Positions 11,041-22,273 of a DNA stretch of 64,000 nt are shown here, one piece after another. The translations under genes were made by a program, and so were the position numbers. This stretch comes from Harmothoe impar. Its lineage: Eukaryota; Annelida; Polychaeta; Phyllodocida; Polynoidae. The notes under the pieces were generated by a model that searched no databases, had not been told where the DNA came from, and was given only the letters and a program-made list of their open reading frames with translations. Where the stretch lies: NCBI GenBank assembly GCA_947462335.1, contig OX381716.1:8380861-8444860 (forward strand). Direction: 5' to 3'. How positions within the stretch are numbered: position 1 is the stretch's first letter; each line of letters begins with the position of its first letter.

Positions 11041-11215
11041 TTCAACCTCAATGGAAGACAGGTACGTCGTCTCACTTTAAATTTGAACGTCGAACGCCGT
11101 GCCGGAACTACTTTCTGCTGACGTCAGACGTCGTCACGTGATCCGCCCTCGGGAATGACGTCATAGGTCGTGTAATATTAACCCCTCGTATTGCACGGGG
11201 GGTGTGTAATACAGC
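11041..11215 (-). promoter_or_regulatory. Probable promoter of the recombinase gene
   Basis: Just upstream of the start codon lie two perfect CRE palindromes, TGACGTCA, at 11119-11126 and 11156-11163, with a TCACGTGA E-box between them at 11134-11141. The stretch is CpG-rich compared with the surrounding DNA. At 11188-11215 a short imperfect hairpin (GTATTGCAC, G-run, GTGTGTAATAC) echoes motifs in the palindrome at the other side of the gene. No TATA box is evident. Promoter function is inferred from position and motif density. Confidence 0.45.
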
Positions 11216-11628
11216 ACTCGCTGTACAAACCAATAGACAGTCAGTATTACATGAAAAATAATATGCAGATACCAATATGATGCTGCAGACAGGTAAGAGA
11301 AAACGTAGCAAATGAAAGTGAAAGAATTTCTGTGGAAAAAATGTTGGCCTTAACCTCATACTCGCAGCTCAGATCAACGTCCGTTTCGGCGCTTTCAGGG
11401 CCTACTTTCGGCGATCGGACCTTCTTTGAAATATAGAGTCTAATCATACTGCACCCTAGGCAGGCAGCAGGCAGCCTACAACCACTAATCACATTACACA
11501 TGGAATTGATCTGATCCCGATTGATTTTCTCGGGGGAGTGTGTGAGCGTGTGAAGGGCCGCGGGTTAATTTGTCTGCTTGGTGTGGGTATTGGATTACTG
11601 TGTGTACAACTGTATGTCACCTTCACTC
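11216..11628. other. No gene recognised
   Basis: Nothing recurrent was seen here. Two short minus-strand open frames overlap without features. Confidence 0.35.
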
Positions 11629-11686
11629 AATGAGACTTGAATTACTCCACTCTATGACGAGTACTCTGGCCTCGGTTACCCTTTAG

Positions 11687-11848
11687 GGGGCTCCCATAAA
11701 GTATGTACGCATGAAGAGGGGGGGGGGTCTGCTTACATAAAATTATTGCGTACATTAACTCTATATTTTAATGTGTACAAGAACTTTAGGTGGGGGGGGG
11801 GGGGGTCAGTTTCTAGAGAAAATATGCGTATATACTTTATGAGAACCC
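11687..11848. mobile_element. Family AA inverted-repeat element
   Basis: The left terminus GGGGCTCCCATAAAGTATGT and right terminus ATATACTTTATGAGAACCC are inverted (~25 bp). Two G-runs lie inside. The flanking 58 bp recurs at 5951-6007. Confidence 0.65.
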
Positions 11849-12298
11849 ACCTTAAGTGTGCTCAGGCCAAAAGAAATGTTGTGTTCAGGTAGCATAGCCC
11901 AAATAAATAGGGTAGGTAGGTCGATTCTTTTGTTTTTACCATTTCCTTTTTAGGTTTTTAAGACAAAATTCCCCTGTTCTTTGCCAAAATTATATTCTGT
12001 GAAAAAAATATAGTTTTTGGGGTAAAAAAACAAATATGCCTTCTAAAAAAGGAAGTAGTGTAGGGCTAACTAAAAAGGGTCGCTCTTTTTTTTTTTGGCC
12101 TTACATGCTTTAATTCATTGATTCTGTCTAAATATAATGCAGCTTAGGAACTCATCAGCCCTGCATCCATGCATCATGTAAAGCCTTTGGGAATGATACA
12201 CTCCCACTATGATACACCAATGCAGCACTGGTAAGTTGTTTGCTAGCCTTGTATTGGTGCATTGAACAATCAACTATGGATGTTATTGCATCATCTTG
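11849..12298. other. No gene recognised
   Basis: AT-rich, with a P-like remnant near 12155-12265 (GCATCCATGCATCATG, ACCAATGCAGCACTGG). Confidence 0.35.
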
Positions 12299-12536
12299 TT
12301 ACTCCGTTAAGGACGGCACATCGTTAAAATATGACATTTGTTGTAATGATGCACCAGCATGGGTAACTCACCAGTGCTGCATTCAAGTATCATGCCGACT
12401 CTACACGGCTGATACACTCCAGGAAGGGTCTGCATGATGCACATCTCCACCTTCTGCAAGTTACTCACTGGGGCTGGAATGGTCCATTATGACAACCAAT
12501 GTCACCTTTTGGTGATATCCTGCCCTTAAGGGGTTA
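12299..12536. mobile_element. Family P element
   Basis: Runs from TTACTCCGTTAAGGACGGCA to CCCTTAAGGGGTTAA, with two internal hairpin modules. Confidence 0.7.
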
Positions 12537-12539
12537 ATA

Positions 12540-13017
12540 CATAAATAGGCTACTCGGTATGCATATTACTATATTCCTGCGCAGCAGAATGAACAGCTCA
12601 TATAATGAGGTGCAAGAACGTGTACTCATTAACCTATTAAGGGCAGCATAATGCCGTAATGCATCATGCCCTTGGTCGTCATGATACATGCATGCAGCCC
12701 TGATGAGTAACTCGCCAGGGCTGCATTCAGACATCATACCCACCCTATAGGGTTGATACACTAGAAAAAGGGTTGGCGTGATGCACCAATGCAGCACCTG
12801 GGAGTTACTTGGTGAGGCTGGATTATGATGACATCTGATGTTATCTATTAGCGACATACACTACTTGAAGTGTCAATCAACTATAGACCTTTATGCAATA
12901 TCTGAACCCTGAATGGTTAATACACAGCTATACATAGGCTACTCAGTGTGCGTATTACTGCGCAGCAGATTGAGCAGCTCATATAACGAGGTGGGGGAAC
13001 GTGTACTCATTAACTGG
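12540..13017. repeat. ~95 bp direct repeat around a P element
   Basis: 12540-12632 and 12920-13017 share CATAGGCTACTC, CTGCGCAGCAGA, AGCTCATATAA and GAACGTGTACTCATTAAC. The P copy at 12629 lies between them, so a spacer-plus-P unit may have been duplicated. Confidence 0.65.
12629..12876. mobile_element. Family P element
   Basis: Starts TTAACCTATTAAGGGCAGCA. Contains CAGCCCTGATGAGTAACTCG and its inverted partner. The right end is worn (CTACTTGAAGTGTCAA). Confidence 0.7.
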
Positions 13018-13066
13018 CACTAGGACTGCAGCCAGTCAAGCCCAACATGATTGGCCCCTCAACATG

Positions 13067-13067
<1 letters not shown>

Positions 13068-13141
<74 letters not shown>
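13068..13141. repeat. (TA)n microsatellite
   Basis: About 37 uninterrupted TA dinucleotides. The run of alternating Tyr/Ile codons read through it is an artefact. Confidence 0.97.
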
Positions 13142-13143
<2 letters not shown>

Positions 13144-13844
13144 TATCTGGACCGGATAACAATAATATATTAGGAAGCGGCGGCAATTGTTGGTTCAATA
13201 TATGTCTACTAGGGGGCGCCCAAGCTGGCCTCACCTCTCTTCCGCCCAACGCTCGGTCAGTCTGTAGTAGCTAGCCGGTGGATACGGTTCATTTTTTCTG
13301 CTACTCTGTGTCATGCGGTCAATGTGGGTATTTCATTGACATACGCAGATGATGCCAGATCCAATATCAGCATTCAATGTATTAACTGTACAATGTGAAA
13401 TACCTGCATTTATGCCAGTTTGTGCACCTGTCATTTGACCAATGTATGCGGTATGCAGCGGGCAATTAGTAGCGAACCCGCATCGGGCAGCATAACGAGC
13501 CAGATAATGGTCATTGGTACGGGTCCATACCAACAGCTAATTCCTAATATTTCTAAATGGGTTGGCATATATAATGCTTGGTGGTTGCTCATACTGTAGT
13601 GATTTTGGGAGGATTGCAGATACAATATTGGAGGGGAGAATGTTGAGTTCTAACATGAAACATCAGAGAGTTTCCTTGTGACGAAGGAAAAGAGAGAGGG
13701 CAGAAAAAAACGTTAAAGTTTTGGCTCCCCAACGGTGGTCAAAACCTTAAGGTTAAATTTCTAGGATTATTATGATATGCCTCCAATGAGAACTAAGCGG
13801 GTTTAAAGGCTACGTTTCTATACATATCCTATATGACCGTGTAA
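13142..13844. other. No gene recognised
   Basis: Moderately AT-rich unique sequence without recognisable coding or repeat content. Confidence 0.35.
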
Positions 13845-13939
13845 GTGCAGCATCATGCACTTACGGTGCTGCAAGTTACTGGGGCTGCATCATTTGGACA
13901 AATGTCATCATTTAGTGACATGCGTCCTTAAAGGGTTAA
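13845..13939. mobile_element. Family P right half
   Basis: GGGGCTGCATC, AAATGTCATCATTTAGTGAC and TGCGTCCTTAAAGGGTTAA mark the right end. Confidence 0.7.
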
Positions 13940-14229
13940 AAGCTTAGCAGGTTGGGCCCTCAGTTCCCCCTCAAAGGAAAGGTGATTTCTCCACCTTAGA
14001 CTTTGGCAGTGACAGCGGAAACAAATAAATGATTCACACGGGCCACACATACAGTACCTGCCACAGCTGCAAGCCACTGTCACTGCCTCATCTCCCACGG
14101 TAATCCTAACCCTGATTCCCCTCAGGGAGAGTTGATGTTTCAACAACATCCAGGGGGTCAGTGAGAATTTAAATCGGTTGAGAAATCTCTTTCCCATACT
14201 TATTTAGCTCTCCTGCCAGACCAAAAATT

Positions 14230-14575
14230 TGTGCGAGTATAGTAATGTGTGGCTTTTTTGCTCAAACAGGATTTTGCCCTACCTCCTAATTGGGCTGAAT
14301 AATTTTACCCTCCCCCTGGTCATGGAGACATACTACCCCCCCCCCCCTCCCAACCCAATCAAAATCTACCACCCCCTCCTGTTGTTAGCAATCTCTTACC
14401 CCTAATCTCACACACCCCCACACAAACTGCCTCACTTACACACTCACAGTGCCCCTCCCCAACCCCCTATTCTCATACACACCCTCCCTCTACCCAGCTC
14501 CCAATTCCCCACAATCTCTCACCCCCCCCCCCCCCCCCCCCACACAAACACCCCCCCCCCCCCACCATCTCCTGT
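14230..14575. repeat. C-rich low-complexity tract
   Basis: Long polypyrimidine stretch with C-runs at ~14336-14347, 14521-14540 and 14550-14563. No gene. Strand asymmetry is strong. Confidence 0.7.
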
Positions 14576-14597
14576 TTCAACGGAAATGTGTTTCAGG

Positions 14598-14680
14598 TGG
14601 AGGCACCTGCACTTCCTGTTAATAGGAACCCTGGGAGTTGCAGCAACCTGGTTACGTAAACACCGTTATGTAGTAGACTG
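14598..14680. repeat. Dispersed repeat G, copy 1
   Basis: TGGAGGCACCTGCACTTCCT, then ACCCTGGGAGTTGCAGCAAC, recurs almost unchanged at 18541-18622 and, more diverged, at ~34490-34560. It directly precedes the 31-bp minisatellite. Confidence 0.8.
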
Positions 14681-15860
14681 CCACCAGGTGTGCCACTAGT
14701 ACTGCAGCTACCCACTAGGTGTGCCACTAGTACAGCAGCTACCCGCTAGGTGTGCAACTAGTACTGCAGCTACCCGCTAGGTGTGCCACTGGTACTGCAG
14801 CTACCCGCTAGGTGTGCCACTGGTTCTGCAGCTACCCGCTAGGTGTGCCACCAGTACTGCAGCTACCCACTAGGTGTGCCACTAGTACAGCAGCTACCCG
14901 CTAGGTGTGCCACTGGTACTGCAGCTACCCGCTAGGTGTGCCACTGGTACTGCAGCCACCCGCCAGGTATGCCACTAGTACTGCAGCTACCCGCTAGGTG
15001 TGCCACTAGTACTACAGCTACCGCTAGGTGTGCCACCAGTACTGCAGCTACCCACTAGGTGTGCCACTAGTACAGCAGCTACCCGCTAGGTGTGCCACTG
15101 GTACTGCAGCTACCCGCTAGGTGTGCCACTGGTACTGCAGCCACCCGCCAGGTATGCCACTAGTACTGCAGCTACCCGCTAGGTTTGCCACTAGTACTGC
15201 AGCTACCCACTAGGTGTGCCACTAGTACTACAGCTTCCCGCCAGGTGTGCCACTAGTACTGCAGCTACCCGCTAGGTATGCCACTGGTACTGCAGCTACC
15301 CGCTAGGTGTACCACCGGTACTGCAGCTACCCGCTAGGTGTGCCACTGGTACTGCAGCTACCCGCCAGGTGTGCCACTGGTACTGCAGCTACCCGCTAGG
15401 TGTGCCACTAGTACTGCAGCTACCCGCTAGGTGTGCCACCAGTACTGCAGCTACCCGCTAGGTGTGCCACCGGTACTGCTGCTACCCGCCAGGTGTGCCA
15501 CTATTACTGCTGCTACCCGCCAGGTGTGCCACCGGTACTGCAGCTACCCACTAGGTGTGCCACAAGTACTGCAGCTACCCGCTAGGTGTGCCACAAGTAC
15601 TGCAGTTACCCGCTAGGTGTGCCACTAGTACTGCAGCTACCCGCTAGGGGTGCCACCAGTACTGCAGCTACCCACCAGGTGTGCCACTAGTACTGCTGCT
15701 ACCCGCCAGCTGTGCCACTAGTACTGCAGCTACCCCCAGCTGTGCCACTAGTACTGCAGCTACCCGCTAGCTGTGCCACTAGTACTGCAGCTACCCACCA
15801 GGTGTGCCACTAGTACTGCAGCTACCCGCTAGGTGTGCCACCGGTACTGCAGCTACCCGC
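14681..15860. repeat. 31-bp minisatellite, about 38 copies
   Basis: The unit begins CTACCCGCTAGGTGTGCCAC and continues TAGTACTGCAG (31 bp). Variants alternate C/T and A/G at fixed positions, and some higher-order blocks recur, for example near 14870-14985 and 15050-15165. Because 31 is not a multiple of 3, the unit is read in three frames in turn. Open frames here are artefacts. Confidence 0.95.
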
Positions 15861-15862
15861 TA

Positions 15863-16421
15863 TAGACCAATGCAGCAAGAAAAGGTGACCACCCTCTAAA
15901 CAGAACTCGGGAATGTTCGCGACTGGGGAGAATCTGGGGAAGTCACCATAACACAAGAAAGAGACCAGAAATTCCCAAGAATCGTCCTAGTTACACAATA
16001 AACTGTGGAATTGAAAAACTTGTTAAAACTTGTTGAAAAAAAACTCGTTAAAAGAACTCCCTCAAAAAACTCGTTCATAAAACAAGAAATTCCCAGGAAT
16101 ATGCCACAAAATGTTCATAAAATGTTCAAAAATCTCTTAGGGATCAAGAGTCAAGACTTAAGAATAGCACTAGTTCAGCTTGAGATTTTGTTTGCAGGGC
16201 ATTTTCATAACAAAAAGTTGGTTTCAGCTGAATCCTTGTAACATTCTTTGTAATATTTACAAACGTCTCATATCAGGCGATTCACATGCTATCTTACAAA
16301 TGGTGTGTATAGCAATGCATTATCTGAGGTTATATTTAGGGATTTGTCACGCTTCAAAACTGTTCAGAAACTTCATCAACAACTTTTCTGAAAAGTCACC
16401 CTTTCTTGCTGCATTGGTCTA
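15863..16421. mobile_element. Family A element with nested Q
   Basis: Left TAGACCAATGCAGCAAGAAA and right CTTTCTTGCTGCATTGGTCT are inverted. TA lies outside both ends (15861-15862, 16422-16423). Q fills 15892-16199, so the bare element is ~250 bp, like the copy at 19166. Confidence 0.8.
15892..16199 (+). mobile_element. Family Q element nested in A
   Basis: Starts CCCTCTAAACAGAACTCGGG and ends TGAGATTTTGTTTGCAGGG. 308 bp. Confidence 0.8.
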
Positions 16422-16477
16422 TATGGGCGCCAGAGATACTGGTGGGGAACTGAGCACTGGTCCCAATCTTCAGTCTG

Positions 16478-16735
16478 CAGATATTTCATTCCCGTCCACC
16501 ATTATCCATCTCTACGCCAAGCCAATCTGGCAGCCCCGATGCAATATGTATTAGAATATGTTAATTAGTGGGGGCTATTCAACTAAAATATGTTGGATGT
16601 CTAAATAAGAGATAATCTACGGCAGATATTTCAATTATTCCCAACACTATCAATCTCCATGCCAATCTGGCGGCCCCGATACAATAAGTATTGAAACATG
16701 TAATTTCAATTGAGCTGTTTGATTTAAATATGTGA
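16478..16735. repeat. Two-copy tandem duplication, ~145 bp period
   Basis: GCAGATATTTCA, CCAATCTGGC and GGCCCCGATACAAT-like blocks occur from 16478 and again from 16623. Confidence 0.6.
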
Positions 16736-17064
16736 GTGGACTTGGAAATGGGAGCAACTCTCTCTGCCCTTCTTTCACAAAAACGTCCTATTTTCGCCCC
16801 TCCGTTTACAAGTGTGTGAAAGAACCATGGAAGAATGTATGGAGAACAGATATTGAACTCAAGTTTATTAAGAAATGGGGAGTGTAGCAGCACTTATGAA
16901 ATGAACAGGGTGGTAAATTCTAAAAGTCTGTTGTTTCTAAGATCTACCATTGGATGCGCTGGGATGTGTTAATACTAAGTTAAGTTGTGGATTCTCCTCA
17001 GCTTATTCTCTTCAGTTTGCTAATGACACCCTGCCAGGTTCTCACAGCACCAGAATCTGATGCT

Positions 17065-17218
17065 TTAAAAACTAACGACAACAAGAAACAAGCTGCCAGA
17101 ACAAAGATGGCGGCGCCCTGAGGGCTTGTCACCCCCTCTACAGGCAGATGACAGAACTAATGTCCATTAGGGCGGAAGTCGACGGGTAATCTCGAAATCT
17201 CTTCACTCTCCCAACACA
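17065..17218. repeat. Dispersed repeat X, copy 1, with YY1-type motif
   Basis: 154 bp nearly identical to 36984-37137. Over the central ~92 bp I see one difference. It contains AAGATGGCGGC at 17104-17114, then GAGGGCTTGTCACCCCCTCT. No inverted termini and no convincing reading frame were seen. Confidence 0.8.
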
Positions 17219-18540
17219 GCTTTCCTCCATTCTCCCCCCAGAGTCTCTCAGTTCTCTGCACACCTTAACAGCTGTAGGCTTGTAATGACTTGAGACAAAG
17301 TTGTGAACTTCGATGCGCTCAAAGATAAACATTACTGAATTTTCCAACATATTTGGTGTAATGTTAACTTGTTGGTGAAACCAATCTAAATACTCCAGGC
17401 CTTAGTCTGTAGTGGCTTGCCCCAGTTAGTCATGGGGTCATTTGTCGATCAGTACTGGATATTCAGAAATGGGGCAAAACTAAATATGACTGAAGCCATA
17501 TTGACTTGAAATGGAAAGACTGAACTGGTCAGTACTGACCCCTCTGACAGTATAAACAATAGGGCTGAATCCACTGACACGAACCCTTCGGATCGGATGA
17601 GATTCGTCCATAGGTTTAACATTGTGAATGTTCATCCGATCCGACGGGACCCAAACTCTGACTATAACTAGGCTAATCACTATAATGACTAAGTTGTAAG
17701 CTAGTACTGACTTGGGTTAGAATATCAGTGTGGATTCAGCACAGGCGGCTCATATCGCGTCCCTTTGTTAGGATTATCATCAGTCTCTGTCTATTTCTGT
17801 TGTGCCTCAAGGCTGAGGTGGGGTAGCCTGCCAGTAAATCCCCACACTTGTCCCATGCACCATTCAGGCACAGAAGGGCACTTCTAAACACCACCATGAC
17901 CTTGAACTTGTATTTTGCTGCTTAAGGCAGTCCTTGTAGTTGGATTGGAACCAGGAGACAGGAGAAATAAAGATGTGTATCTATCTAGTTTCTCTACAAG
18001 AAATGACAGGGAATATGACACAAAAAAGATTCAAAAATAAATTGTGAAATTCTCGAGCTAGGACTTGAGAAGGGCATGAGTTATGCTTGAAAGTTTCTTT
18101 ATAGGGTGGCCCAAACCCAGCAAATTACAGTGGCAGGATCTGGGTGGGGACGAGGGTAGTAAATCCCCCACATCTATGTACATGCTCCCCATACCTCCTG
18201 AATCAGGGTAGGATTATCCATGCAGCAGCTAATCCACCTATACATATGCTGCTATGGCCGTGTAGTAGTTTAGGCTGTTATCATATTGTGAATACGATAT
18301 GAATTTGTATAAATGTTACCCATTTAACCTAGTATATATACTATCATTTTGGCACAGAACATTTAATCAACATTGAAGAATAGTTGTCAATGTTGATTCA
18401 ACATTAATTCAACACTGCGCTGAATTTGTATCCAGTGGATCTTTTTTAACAGCGTCTTTTATTCATCATGTAAATTCCGTTTTCAGAAGTCGCACGCTAC
18501 AAACTATAGCTATCACATGCTAATATAACTGATCAAAATC
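17219..18540. other. Gene-free stretch
   Basis: Holds a worn Q2 remnant at ~17990-18106 (TCTACAAGAAATGACAGGGA). At ~17580-17650 a GATCGGATGAGATTCGTCCA..GTTCATCCGATCCGAC inverted repeat is visible. The rest is unassigned. Confidence 0.4.
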
Positions 18541-18657
18541 TGGAGGCACCTGCAATTCCTGTTAATAGGAACCCTGGGAGTTGCAGCAACCTGGTTATGT
18601 AAACACTGTTATGTCGCAGACTGCCACCAGGTGTGCCACTGGTACTGCTGGTATCCG
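18541..18657. repeat. Dispersed repeat G, copy 2, with a single minisatellite monomer
   Basis: Same flank as 14598-14680, followed by one 31-bp monomer (18627-18657) and then the family A left end. It shows the unexpanded state of the 14.7-15.9 kb array. Confidence 0.8.
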
Positions 18658-18848
18658 CTATAAACCGATGGAGCAAGAGAAGGTGACCACGCTCTAAACA
18701 AAACTCTGGAATTGAATGTACGCGACTGGGGAGTATCTGGGGAAGTCACCTTAACACAAGAATGACACCAGCAATTCCCAAGAATTGTCCTATTCACACA
18801 ATAAACTGTGGAATTGAAAAACTTGTTAAAACTTGTTAAAAAAACTCA
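18658..18848 (+). mobile_element. Truncated A-plus-Q composite
   Basis: TATAAACCGATGGAGCAAGA (A left end) runs into GCTCTAAACAAAACTCTGG (Q) at the same joint as at 15892. The copy breaks off at 18848 after AACTTGTTAAAAAAACTC. Confidence 0.7.
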
Positions 18849-19165
18849 AGGTCATGGTATGAACAGGAACGGGAATCTTTCAATTTCAAATAAAATCCAG
18901 CGCGTCCTGTATGTATTGCATTGAATTGAATGGGTGGTATGTGCCTGTTTGACCACACCGTATAGGGAGCATGATATAATCAATATGGCTGAAGGTTGCC
19001 TCTTTGAACCTGTAGCCCTTTTAAGTGCATTGAATGCGCCGGTTTTTTTATCGTCATGCCAATGGCTGTGCATCATCAAGGCTGACATTTGGTGCCCTTC
19101 CAGCCCCCGTAGTCCATATATGTCTGAAGCCCAGCTCTTGTCCTAGTCCTTGTACATCTCTACTG

Positions 19166-19435
19166 TAGACCAATGCGCCAAGAAAGGGTGACTTTTTCAA
19201 AATAAAGTTGTGTTTACATTAGTTTCAGCAGAATGCATGTAACATTGTCTATACTGGCTATATTAACAAACATCTCATATCCGGACTCACAGGACGATTG
19301 TCTTTCAAATAGTATATATTGAAATGCAGGATTTTGAGGTTATATTTATGAAATTGTTTGTCATGCTTCAGAAATTTTCAAAACCTTTATCAACAACTTT
19401 TCTGGAAAGTCACCCTTTCTTGCTGCATTGGTCTA
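19166..19435. mobile_element. Family A element, unoccupied
   Basis: TAGACCAATGCGCCAAGAAA to TTTCTTGCTGCATTGGTCTA, 270 bp, without the Q insertion. The host flank CTTGTACATCTCTA recurs at ~22402-22415 without the element. Confidence 0.75.
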
Positions 19436-19449
19436 TAGGGGTATCATGT

Positions 19450-22273
19450 GTATATAGCCTGGGAGGTGTTGCTGTCTATATAAAGGATGGTATCACTTAT
19501 ACTCAAAATGGCTTGCTTCAACATTGTATTTGCACTGACAATTATGAAGTCCTCTGGGTTAAGATTATTCTGTATAATCAAACTAATATGACACTGGGAG
19601 TTATATATAGGCCACCTAATGGCAGCCCCATGGAATTTTCACAATTCATGCTTGAATGCTTGAAAAGCATTAAAGAGGCTGACCCTACTGCAGACATAAC
19701 CTTCCTGGGAGATATCAATATAAACTATTTAGAAAAGAAAGACGATAAGTTTAATGCTCTTTTAGACATAGAACAGGAATTTGGACTAGATCAGTATATT
19801 ACATCACCCACTAGAAAAAATGCCATTTTGGACTTAGCTTGTTCAGACTGCCGATTTATTTCAGATGCAAGGGTTCTAAATTATAAATTCAGTGACCACC
19901 ACCCTATTTTAATCACAAAAAAGAAAATAACTATCAAGTATGTTACAAAGCAATTTATAGGTCGATCATGGAGGTTCTATAATCCTGCCACCCTTGAAAA
20001 TGCCTTACTAAACTATGACTGGACAGCACTTCATGCCACCAGATGCCATGGGACATAATTCACAATGCTATTGATATACATTTAAACATTATGTGTCCCA
20101 TAAAGCATCATCAGATTCGTACAAAGGATGAACCCTGGCTTACCCCTGATTTAAAGAGACAAATTGTAGAAAAAGATTTAGCTTGGAGACATGCCAAAAG
20201 GACAGGTTTACAGGAGGATGAAGCAATTTCGGATAGGATGAGTAACAGGGTAAAAAACCTAGTAGCTAATGCTAAGAAGGGGTACATTAAGGATTATGAG
20301 AAGGAAGATAGTACCACGTTTTGGAGGAAACTTGAAGAATTATTGCCTAACAAAACTAGGAATAATATAATTTGCTTAGTTTACCAGGACACAGGCCAAC
20401 CAATTGAACACACCAGGACTGCTGAGCATATAAACAATTACTTTGTGGGTATTGGTCCTAAATTTGCTGCTAATTTTAATATACCTTGGTCATATGCTGG
20501 GACCACTACTAACTTAGAGATTGATGATTTAATTGTTAGCCCTGAAATGGTTTTCAATACAGCTAGACTAACCAACACTAGGAAGGCCTCAGCTATTCCT
20601 TTTATGAACTCTAGGGTTATTAAAGATGCCATGCTAGCAATACCAGATAAGTTTGCTTATCTTTTCAATCTGTCTCTGACTAGCTCTAGTTACCCCACTA
20701 CCAAAACCAGGAGATAAAGCTAATGTTACTAACTATAGGCCTATCTCACAGATTCCACTACCTGGTAAAGTTTTAGAACGTATTATTCATACTCACATAT
20801 CCTCCTACTTGGAAAATAACCACCTACTTAACTCTAAGCAAGGGGGTTTTAGAAAAGGGCACTCTACTATTTCTACAGTTGCTGATTTTACTGATGACCT
20901 TTTCCACAGCATGGATGATAGTAATTATACACTAGCCACATTTATTGATATGTCCAAAGCATTCGACGTGGTAAATCATGCAATCTTGCTTTCAAAATGT
21001 GAAGAGCTAGGTATTAAAGGAGATGTTCTAGGGTGGATAAGAGATTACTTGCATCACAGATCTCAGAAAACAGTTGCAAATGGTATAACATCTAGTGAAG
21101 CTTTTCTAACCTGTGGCGTACCCCAGGGATCTATTTTAGGCCCCCTTCTTTTTCTAATATATGTCAATGACATTGATGGTCTATGTGAATCTACCAGAAT
21201 CAGTTCTTATGCTGACGACACGGTACTCTACTCCATGGAAGGAGACCCTGTCTCAGCATACAGGAAAATGCAAGATGATCTAGACCATTTCTCTCACTGG
21301 ACAAAGCTTAATAGATTAACAGTTAATACAAAAAAATCCCAATCAATGAAATTCGGTACCCCAGGTCAAATACAAAACTTTAGGATCCCAGCAATCAAAT
21401 TGAATAACAAAGAATTAGATTTTGTAGAAAATTATAACTATTTAGGAGTACAGCTGGATCAATTTCTAAAATTTGATAAACAAATAAATCAAATGAGATG
21501 TAAATCAGCTGTCAAACTATATATTTTTGGATGCTTAAGACGTAATATGTCATATGCACAAGCCCTAAGAGTATATAAAACTAAAATGTTACCCTATATG
21601 GAATATGGGGGCATCCTTGTCCATGATACTAACAAAACTCTACTAACCAAACTTCAGAGGTTACAAAATAGGGGTTTAAAAATTGCATTATACTCACCCC
21701 CCAGAACAACCGTTGAAAAAATTCATAAGGATGGGAAAATTAATTTTCTAGAGGAAAGAAGGCAAAAGCAGATTGCCATACATGCTTACACCATGACAAA
21801 ATGTGATGAAAGCCTGGTAGTACCTGCCAGGGAAACCAGATTGCATGATGGCCCTGTTCTTAAGACTTATGACAGAAGAATTCAAGCCTTCAAGCGTAGT
21901 GTTAATTATAAATGTTCTCAATTCTGGAATAATCTGGGGGTTGAGGAGAGATTAATCCCTACTTTATCTGCTTTTAAGCAGAATAGGAAGAAATTCCTAG
22001 CCTCTCTAAGAAAGTAATTTACTGTTTTTTTCCTCATTTCCAACTGTATTGCTCATAAATTGTTATGTTACCACCCTTTTACCTTTTCCTCATACTCTCA
22101 TACTCATTAATTTAATAATTAGTTTTGTGACTGCCTGGAACGCGCCACTTGGTTGTAAACTGCTGCATATTATGAGGCCCTCAGGAGCCAGGTGAAAATA
22201 GGCACCGCCTAATTTTATATAAGGAGCCTAACCTGTTATACTCCTGAATAAATATTACTTAAAAAAAAAAAAA
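19450..22273 (+). mobile_element. 5'-truncated non-LTR retrotransposon (jockey/CR1-like group)
   Basis: The element body starts inside the endonuclease region just after an A-type MITE (19166-19435). It ends with AATAAA (22246-22251) and a 13-base A-run (about 22261-22273). The 3'UTR after the RT stop is ~240 bp. No clean target-site duplication was found. The clade could not be fixed: the RT spacing and poly(A) tail suit jockey, CR1 or Daphne-like elements. Confidence 0.85.
19453..22017 (+). pseudogene. LINE endonuclease/reverse transcriptase pseudogene
   Basis: There are three frames in order. The first, to ~20041, encodes the C-terminal half of an APE-type endonuclease, with motifs GGVAVYIKDGI, GVIYRPPNG, FLGDIN and SDHHPI. 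The second, ~20042-20690, encodes the linker (KDEPWLTPDLKR) up to the RT N-terminus. The third, 20692-22017, encodes the RT: PLPKPGDKANVTNYRPIS, FIDMSKAFD (motif A), GVPQGSILGPLLF (motif B), YADD (motif C) and NYLGVQLD, ending in the usual C-terminal NLGVEERLIPTLSAFK. Breaks are a frameshift near 20040 and a small deletion near 20690, where residues expected between SSSYP and TPLPKP are missing. With the 5' truncation this copy cannot encode a full enzyme. Confidence 0.88.

Noticed and set aside
10673..11080. 135-codon plus-strand frame
   Set aside because: Antisense shadow of recombinase exon 1.
13010..13249. 79-codon frame with Tyr-Ile repeats
   Set aside because: Translation of the TA microsatellite.
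15431..15616. Frame of C-Y-P-L-G-V-type repeats
   Set aside because: It lies wholly in the 31-bp minisatellite.
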